Assembly (NCBI GenBank): GCA_937885165.1
Contig: CAKZZJ010000073.1
Coordinates: 1-21,829, forward strand
Reading direction: 5' to 3'
DNA length: 21,829 nt
Origin: an uncultured Caryophanales bacterium
GTDB lineage: Bacteria > Bacillota_I > Bacilli_A > Acholeplasmatales > Anaeroplasmataceae
Numbering within the stretch: position 1 is the stretch's first letter; the number at the start of each line of letters is the position of its first letter. The notes below the pieces were generated by a model, which searched no databases, had not been told where the DNA came from, and was given only the letters and a program-made list of their open reading frames with translations. This document shows, piece by piece, positions 21,801-21,829 of the stretch. Position numbers and translations under genes: made by a program.

Positions 21801-21829
21801 AGCAAACATACATATGAAACATATGTAAA
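6807..21829 (+). CDS. Giant BspA-like leucine-rich repeat protein (>5000 residues), 3' end outside window
   Basis: ATG 6807 opens a frame that I read through to the right edge without a stop: 15,023 nt, 5007 full codons, still open. Residues 1-7 are basic and ~8-28 hydrophobic (signal peptide or anchor), followed by an Asp/Glu-rich linker (~37-75). Then come LRR block 1 (~170-1970, about 60 units with cores such as EYAF or YMF followed by xxC), Tyr/Asn/Asp block A (~1985-2575), a 5-unit LRR island (~2575-2708), Tyr/Asn/Asp block B (~2709-4360) and LRR block 3 (~4360 to the edge, about 18 units). Inserts with PFIG...GWIFG interrupt the LRRs. BspA LRR proteins are usually exported adhesins of gut or oral bacteria; adhesion here is inference. 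The Tyr/Asp blocks carry two further repeat families listed separately. Cell-wall anchoring cannot be judged because the C-terminus is missing. At this size it ranks among very large bacterial surface proteins. An upstream promoter and a clear ribosome site support expression. Confidence 0.93.
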   Translation, partial: MKSILRKGIGFIFVFAFVFAISMLILNAKSKVSSEVLDGDTSNVDTLENNESVVLDDSDEDEIIVSVLMEDIVETEENAPSVSGLYSASVNVSLTKNDTYGGYLINWIGNGTVFSTSDHWITIGYDIPSTIDGYTIVGFSSNISIRHWCNNHYSNYSRYTTTHDNQVTVTYIKLPSTIKYIGDSAFARSNFSTTRFDLSSCTNLEYIGADSFGNASGGTRTIEKFASNQSKLKTIGKNAFYNAWPKRYVENKAIVAPKVTSIGEGAFYGCTGLAAFTLDDNEVLKTIGARAFEGCTKIETIVLPSSLTSVGNYAFKDCTNIVGADINADIVGNTGLFYNCISLTNITVNNNPNLLTKIGPYAFYNCTKLIGFSTSLFGNLESIGEYAFYYTQFTSFTIPSTCTSIGKDAFASSKLTSVDLSKPASLVLADEVFMNCAELSDVTITENITSIGINLFKGCTSLKTVTYQQNKNSSYDNLLNDGIFSGCINLISVNFYDNGSNITRVPDYAFENCAKLTDLQIIKTNLDDASDLESNALVSIGKYAFYGAGFNQLKLTNTALTSMGEYAFAYMPNLTNVVINIPNISSHNFFHNIKLAKLTVGSNVGAVGEYAFAECSALVDITLENAIMGDYMFYEDTALTDITLPQSITTIGKFALAKCVELTNVTLGTAHLGVSMFEYDTKLTSITLSSDMTEIPARAFANSYLTSITIPQSVVTVGDEAFMYSKSLESVTLNNHMIGKSMFEGCTKLLKITIPSCKDNATEDEKAIFGNRAFYGCTSLLRADLSNATILGAYMFYGCEKLISESDSKTDIIIPSSVTMIGDHTFDGCTSIYSFENNSTIISAYMFANATSLNRVEIKSTVDTVGEYAFMNCSGVNTVEIKNKNTSTGEFKGCTGLTSVSIAAGNGSNKFSNVISIEASMFEGCTNLSNLDIDYASLQMIKASAFKNCSSLETITINNSVTKIEEGILNGCSKLTTIIMPFIGSSRNASGTSASASTTFGYIFGTASYASSNLVKFYYSDSASAYYGAYIPQTLLEVRINDDTVVKRGAFYNLNVTGDLNIIMSNVTTIEDYAFYNANSLVQITVPSTVETIGTYTFAEIDKLKEATIGGTVLGTHMFENCKSLTKVELTNVTNVSGYAFNGCTALNSVSLNSTGLITISEYAFNNCSSIGYIDLPSSLVTIGDYAFNNCTRLYLYANNNISALPDNLTTLGNYAFNNCDALVNLLINEKLTTVGSYAFANCNSLEFVEFRKNVLGTFMFYNDNKLSSVYLKEDTTTISESAFQNCTGLFDISLPSGLKTINNNAFRNSGLIYLSVPSGVTTLGTYVFAEMPNLVKASLKNNVMNEYMFYNSTKLNEVEYSGNITTISNYAYYGCTSYTTLTWPKNVTTIGYMSYANIYNLTTLVVPDTVTTINRNAFYNDDVVNLTIPFVGYKSTINDDVYTNTYASTHRSVQTHLGWIFGANSVSSSGSYSGAFTTLSYTTGRSYTVTYYNEGGGLEPDYVDTMHVDVPKSLKKITVTKDEHINYTAFHGLYTVTDLTISSYTTYISEGVMYGMTSLKNLTVPFIGRTKDFSNTTWYNSDIKYLGTGSNPTTGLLGYFFSHYTRFAAYYGTGGYSGSNVQSFDTTNTYNSVSQTYNTSNSTVTYYIPKSLVSLKVTNQSVFGVGALSGINQLTSLSLNTNYTGIREYAFSRNTKLTSFTIPSTVSTVGNYAFSGSTNLNKVVINNNKVSSYMFNGCTGLNDVTFNGANTTIGTYAFSGCTALRKVIIPSNVISVGDSAYAGCSNINYFETYKIGSSTTGKNATFASMFGTTSNSNMTAQTAYYSLSASETRYLPSNLATIILHGVVNEFAFANNTLISNNVTLANDVTSIGQYAFWKSSITEIRIPYGITTKDNEDIINNMGVGVFMDAANLTKVTFAEGIISIPNYTFKNATSLVDIIFESSTVETEIRYVSNNVYRKYVKTAGALGPNLTEYVATNEYISAGPDKIYGTNDDITSNIIYVNNKFYIDNQNGTYQAMGADILLGTDDDVLVDVNDTFEIVIIDGNYYKDFKNGSYSSLTITSGSNTYTYDVDNKFVDKNLVDLTTYDSNYYLPTEVGYIYKAAGVDGILNTEDDVYRILVNYDKNTNTYSFSANDITDVVKVNDNYYKTYYDNVYKLITITDYETARTHQEDVYNKLGENTQYDSTKTYYLQNPVYAYSQVETGNPFNSSNTYVDSNHNVVKDVDASNFENKISGGLYVRTVSSYTYTAATINDYDTLVGIGLYVKTTVPYTSVSSDTYDSNKTYYTYDGTSYTEATNIYEKLRDDDLLYTFAQAESYDNNVTYYKLNDNKYEVTNETINGGNCSSYYVKTKVSSDATYVSNTYYYTENNSIYTVVNVDSFDNLKGSLYVNEAHDEYTQITSGTQYDSTKEYYDSAHNLISNVIVFSNVSENYYLKETITVTDSEEVDYSVNVGEYFSAGLDKTPGTEDDLSRYSKEVKKIINENVNNVSASNVVFDRVIVGDDGYHYLVLKESMYKGATYESRREIYVQFGEDRMLGTADDVIVSSTNVTSAIAPVVVTPTDIHEAGYVASYNITVTNNANIMTSSFVEIGDEAFFNTSALKTLTLSANLTTIGDRAFIYSGLESITIPENVKNIGTYTFAYNKDMTTATLNSTTNGTYMFAENTKLETVRITENTTQLNTGLFYDCINLTTVIFITHYSREVRIPYPKGEELTIDDDGNPHPDYYDPTTKVSELALEAQDINNFVDNYEVEDANGTYYYNIKGNIYYVVVVENNVAGVTGLVYKVDETYYDNIIYSNGEYYASILEKGTYVEYDNTSELLYAYAVEGELYLSGGNIVIIYDNAIHYVNEIDGYYYESVTNNTINNLYNRWTITEVNNVTTYSYDLVARDNSIDYQVTSLAIGENNTYGIRIDNSDYYYISSTSNTLSTSSDKIYDNANHIELTKDSNSGLYIHRNSDNTETRLNASSLSVEIYFVGENNDYNVLAVTGNDDKHYIPLGNGAFIAPDNDNKLTATNYLNQTNLVGVSSQGLIGNNNDYSLVLVGNNLYVDKKDNTYEYLEYELVSPFSYVSATTYDSSATYYTYNETSTSYTQETIDSEESFNTNKNNLYIKTGNYYNPINHSTVRIVGSSAGTLTADAITANVKLSGNETSSSVLYIDRNDGTYQIKGSDNLFNTSDDLIYLFDGNDYKTPYVVNYVIQNTNVIKDIYPNSGYVLSTTFDSSKTYYTFNSESNVYIQITKYEYRTLYVKEEQHYVSATTYYSETKYYIRSGEEGSYTYTETNVSSGDFTSNTYYVLAPDTYVLAPSPYDSSTTYYREDTGSTYIAVSHDDIYDFDATTTTYENVSGTKYCKIEYEYNNIVNIITRYDISGDNTSGYSYNSNLVALGKLNGSSNYDVISGRTIDGVTTTIDTTKTQGKYYLKVEDSSDNSTIYRGYGYDHLLNTDDDSTFAIINGKEIEVFTISTVSGYYFVENSDATYTRYNVKNDVSYEPLGIIDENTYNDYAVLYILDNVLDNGNYVVAGTYNAETEYYVRINYEISYVLQNEPDGSNDYEIVDVDGIRYKYNKDGTYYSYGTNGYLGDSDDVLNIKVGENIVYENDYKNVIKTTNNEYYVSKGNNVYLNIVISDEKGTDGILRSAGVNEKIGDNDDTYVGYLNGTSDANVVGIILSNNNYYINLKYNDSAYYYFEYGTDELLGTADDVLFYQSDLNDSSTRKTINKGLDNQYYTYDDYIIIGSYTVEGTIYGTIGYEKAIFAGSNNLVSLSIEGTNFEAAVGNDKLPYQFNEHNYFFKYTNDTNNKSFTLTTTNPVYAGSDHIIGTEDDETLTTVVIDNKNYYYLNTTDEKVYIYAPTAFDMPDTVYMHKGNDNKLGTQDDWYQYNINNNLVTGLSDNKHAYFAGFDSTPISGDDFIAYLGENELPYQELYDYDVISNTLTTNLDNTYYQIDYTNSFSSRSEVTTHTIPLNNYYESQRSIVYINVNKAIKTSNLISAGRDGLIGTQDDIDNVLVSLTNGKKYYTVLEDGITHYYASLNNYLGVNDIEIFVGNDNAFGTKDDYYNVTGFLNNNVGNKAYFAGYDLLLNTNDDLFAVLGDDYLAYDALYGSDRVVSSYTNNFTLNNTTHAYDNTYKLYDLANRIVNNSYSVVEVTSETFASYVNSGIYTKDGENYAKVENTEFREATYYQLNVSYSYGYANDNIYVGKVTYTENVITHIAPDSTNYTSLVVVTSSVNGEKYISTNVISEDTSNYIYKSRGKDGLLNTNDDVDVHTVDNQIGNEDDYYYANINSGTKYGAYRFVNGVKTYYGNNTPFVLSAQGRYMVSANGKNGNNVFSGDNIFFTNDDTYVVVDIESIDSANALPKEITEIGDYAFYSCKRFTGITLYAKDDYSTNQTLVKIGNYAFALCETLDEIEIPYSVSTYGDYIFLDDTNLQRVTFNGTTPTDAKTNNVTTIAKGIFKGCTSLSELYFYDQTGNALPVNTMSPTIVSIQDEAFMNTRMEDDYLELNINSFDDYYNNIYYINNNEYVLVDKNNDTYDSNNTYYRSTRLLGLKLSENVKTIGNYAFKNSDLYEISLPASIFNTLEDKTSLGVGVFADSQIENIVFEGSYVYIPESMFEGSELKTFRFTSGGAENTFSSSITEIASKAFKDTNIATITFNSNISKIDDYAFANTKITTLTLTDTLSELSISDSNSSFGVGVFKDNVLLRTVYFGYGIKYIPEEFLAGNKVLENLYFKDYEDNVSKIVWNRSTSSDTYKVTEVIPDTFVSSGTITTLPLNILSSTVTTIGVSAFDGDIKLGNTKALVTNIAYTNSILDNSSNDYNNLAKPGLLFTNNLKSIGAYAFRNTALEMMIITKSVETFGVNVFDGATKLSNVVFLNNTLGDKMFIDCTGLEEVILPDGITEIGAYAFQNCTHLRSVVIPTSVVRIDEGAFANCTSIENLTLPFIGSQRGSTNKEGLFGWIFGEDLYYNINTITINGVEETLDSSITTPFYEEKTLSKHTYETYV
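9747..9930 (+). repeat. PFIG...YIFG insert module in the LRR block (first copy)
   Basis: Starting at residue 981 (PFIGSS) the LRR pattern is interrupted by a ~60-residue Ser/Ala/Tyr-rich stretch with FGYIFG and YIPQTLLEVRI before LRRs resume. Related inserts begin at residue 1430 (PFVGYK, then GWIFGA), 1566 (PFIGRT, then GYFFSH), ~1794 (degenerate) and 4945 (PFIGSQ, then GWIFGE). Such inserts are common in BspA-family proteins of Firmicutes as I recall them. Confidence 0.7.
11094..11350 (+). repeat. PFVG...GWIFG insert module (second copy)
   Basis: From residue 1430, PFVGYK is followed by HLGWIFGA, a Ser/Gly/Tyr-rich stretch and the re-entry VPKSLKKITVT. This is the same layout as the copies at residues 981 and 1566. 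Confidence 0.7.
11502..11790 (+). repeat. PFIG...GYFF insert module (third copy)
   Basis: From residue 1566, PFIGRT leads to LGYFFSHYT, a Tyr/Thr/Ser-rich stretch and the re-entry YIPKSLVSLKVT. It is longer than copy one and has FFSH where others have IFG. Confidence 0.65.
12765..14520 (+). repeat. Tyr/Asn/Asp-rich block A with GxDxxxGTxDD and YDSSxTYY repeats
   Basis: Residues ~1985-2575 break from LRRs into low-complexity sequence rich in Tyr, Asn, Asp, Thr and Ser. Five GxDxxxGTxDD motifs start at residues 1987 (GPDKIYGTNDDI), 2022 (GADILLGTDDDV), 2108 (GVDGILNTEDDV), 2464 (GLDKTPGTEDDL) and 2536 (GEDRMLGTADDV), often preceded by Y-x-x-A-G. Between them lie YDSTKTYY (2187), YDSNKTYY (2283) and YDSTKEYY (2410), with several looser forms. 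I do not recognise a named domain. The Asp spacing hints at calcium binding, which is inference only. Confidence 0.8.
14529..14930 (+). repeat. Small LRR island (block 2) between the Tyr/Asp-rich blocks
   Basis: Residues ~2575-2708 return to clear BspA LRRs with five cores (DEAFFN, DRAFIY, TYTFAY, TYMFAE, TGLFYDC) and then fade into an acidic stretch with HPDYYDPTTK. It separates the two Tyr/Asp-rich blocks and shows that the repeat classes alternate. Confidence 0.85.
14931..19880 (+). repeat. Tyr/Asn/Asp-rich block B with GxDxxxGTxDD and YDSSxTYY repeats
   Basis: Residues ~2709-4360. GxDxxxGTxDD motifs begin at residues 3174, 3442, 3580 (Asn in place of the first Asp), 3696, 3726 (looser), 3818, 3870, 3904 (looser), 3997, 4050, 4080 and 4257. 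Good examples are GTDELLGTADDV, GSDHIIGTEDDE, GRDGLIGTQDDI and GKDGLLNTNDDV. YDSSxTYY forms begin at 3080, 3225, 3314 and 3530. Many YY doublets follow N or D (NNYY, DNTYY). The spacing of the Asp motif becomes short, about 30-90 residues, at 3696-4080. Repeat copies share exact DNA: 20 bases at 14427 and 17907, and 21 bases at 16026 and 16584. Confidence 0.8.
16704..16739 (+). repeat. Tandem 15-bp duplication in the giant gene
   Basis: TATGTACTTGCTCCA occurs at 16704-16718 and 16725-16739, a 21-nt period that encodes VLAPDTY then VLAPSPY. It is an in-frame 7-codon duplication, probably from slippage. Confidence 0.85.
19890..21829 (+). repeat. BspA-type leucine-rich repeat block 3, open at the window edge
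   Basis: From about residue 4362 the LRR pattern resumes: EIGDYAFYSC, KIGNYAFALC, TIGNYAFKN, AFKDT, DDYAFANT, GAYAFRN, GAYAFQNC and others, about 18 cores. Many units lack the Cys and use Asp, Asn or Ser. One further YDSNNTYY motif (residue 4537) lies inside this block. A last PFIG...GWIFG insert begins at residue 4945 (21639), just before the edge. Confidence 0.88.

Noticed and set aside
6807..21829. Alternative genetic code (TGA as Trp, as in Mycoplasma)
   Set aside because: Trp is written TGG and I found no in-frame TGA in any of the three long genes, so the standard code suffices.
6807..21829. CRISPR array or insertion sequence hidden in the repetitive right half
   Set aside because: The repeats are codon-phased, imperfect and of amino-acid unit length with no constant repeat/spacer pattern, and no transposase motif or terminal inverted repeats are seen.

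Overview
The window looks like chromosomal DNA from a low-GC bacterium, most plausibly an uncultured gut Bacilli, Mollicutes-like or Clostridia-like lineage. The signs are very AT-rich sequence on both strands, Shine-Dalgarno starts, sigma70-type promoters with TTGAC(A/T) -35 boxes, an encoded CCA tail on the tRNA, and BspA-type leucine-rich surface proteins. The standard genetic code fits: Trp is always TGG in the parts I read and no TGA occurs inside the long frames. The assignment to a lineage is inference.

Layout, left to right. (1) 1-2225, minus strand: a >=741-residue protein whose C-terminus lies outside the window. Its first ~235 residues are a typical P-loop ATPase of the archaeal-type ATPase / DUF234-associated family. 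The following ~500 residues are an unrelated charged, helical tail that I do not recognise, joined in frame. (2) 2226-2517: intergenic DNA with the ATPase promoter, a 14-bp direct repeat and the tRNA terminator. (3) 2518-2593, minus: tRNA-Lys(CTT) with its own promoter. (4) 2671-6231, minus: a 1186-residue BspA-like surface protein. About 22 leucine-rich repeats are framed by five His/Trp/Cys modules, one N-terminal and four C-terminal, which look like small metal-binding domains. (5) 6232-6806: a divergent control region with a strong promoter in each direction. (6) 6807 to the right edge, plus: one uninterrupted reading frame of at least 5007 codons that does not end in the window.

The giant protein is the centrepiece. 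It starts with a signal peptide or membrane anchor and an acidic linker. It then alternates three BspA leucine-rich blocks (residues ~170-1970, ~2575-2708, ~4360 to the edge) with two Tyr/Asn/Asp-rich blocks (~1985-2575 and ~2709-4360). Inside the Tyr/Asp blocks two short motifs recur and interleave: GxDxxxGTxDD (about 17 copies, Asp-rich and possibly calcium-binding) and YDSSxTYY (about 10-14 copies). I regard this composite repeat architecture as the most likely undescribed element here.

The two BspA-type genes are divergent neighbours that share one control region and are probably both surface or secreted proteins. A role in attachment to host or other cells is inferred from the family, not shown by the sequence. 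The ATPase and tRNA genes have their own promoters and no visible functional link to them.
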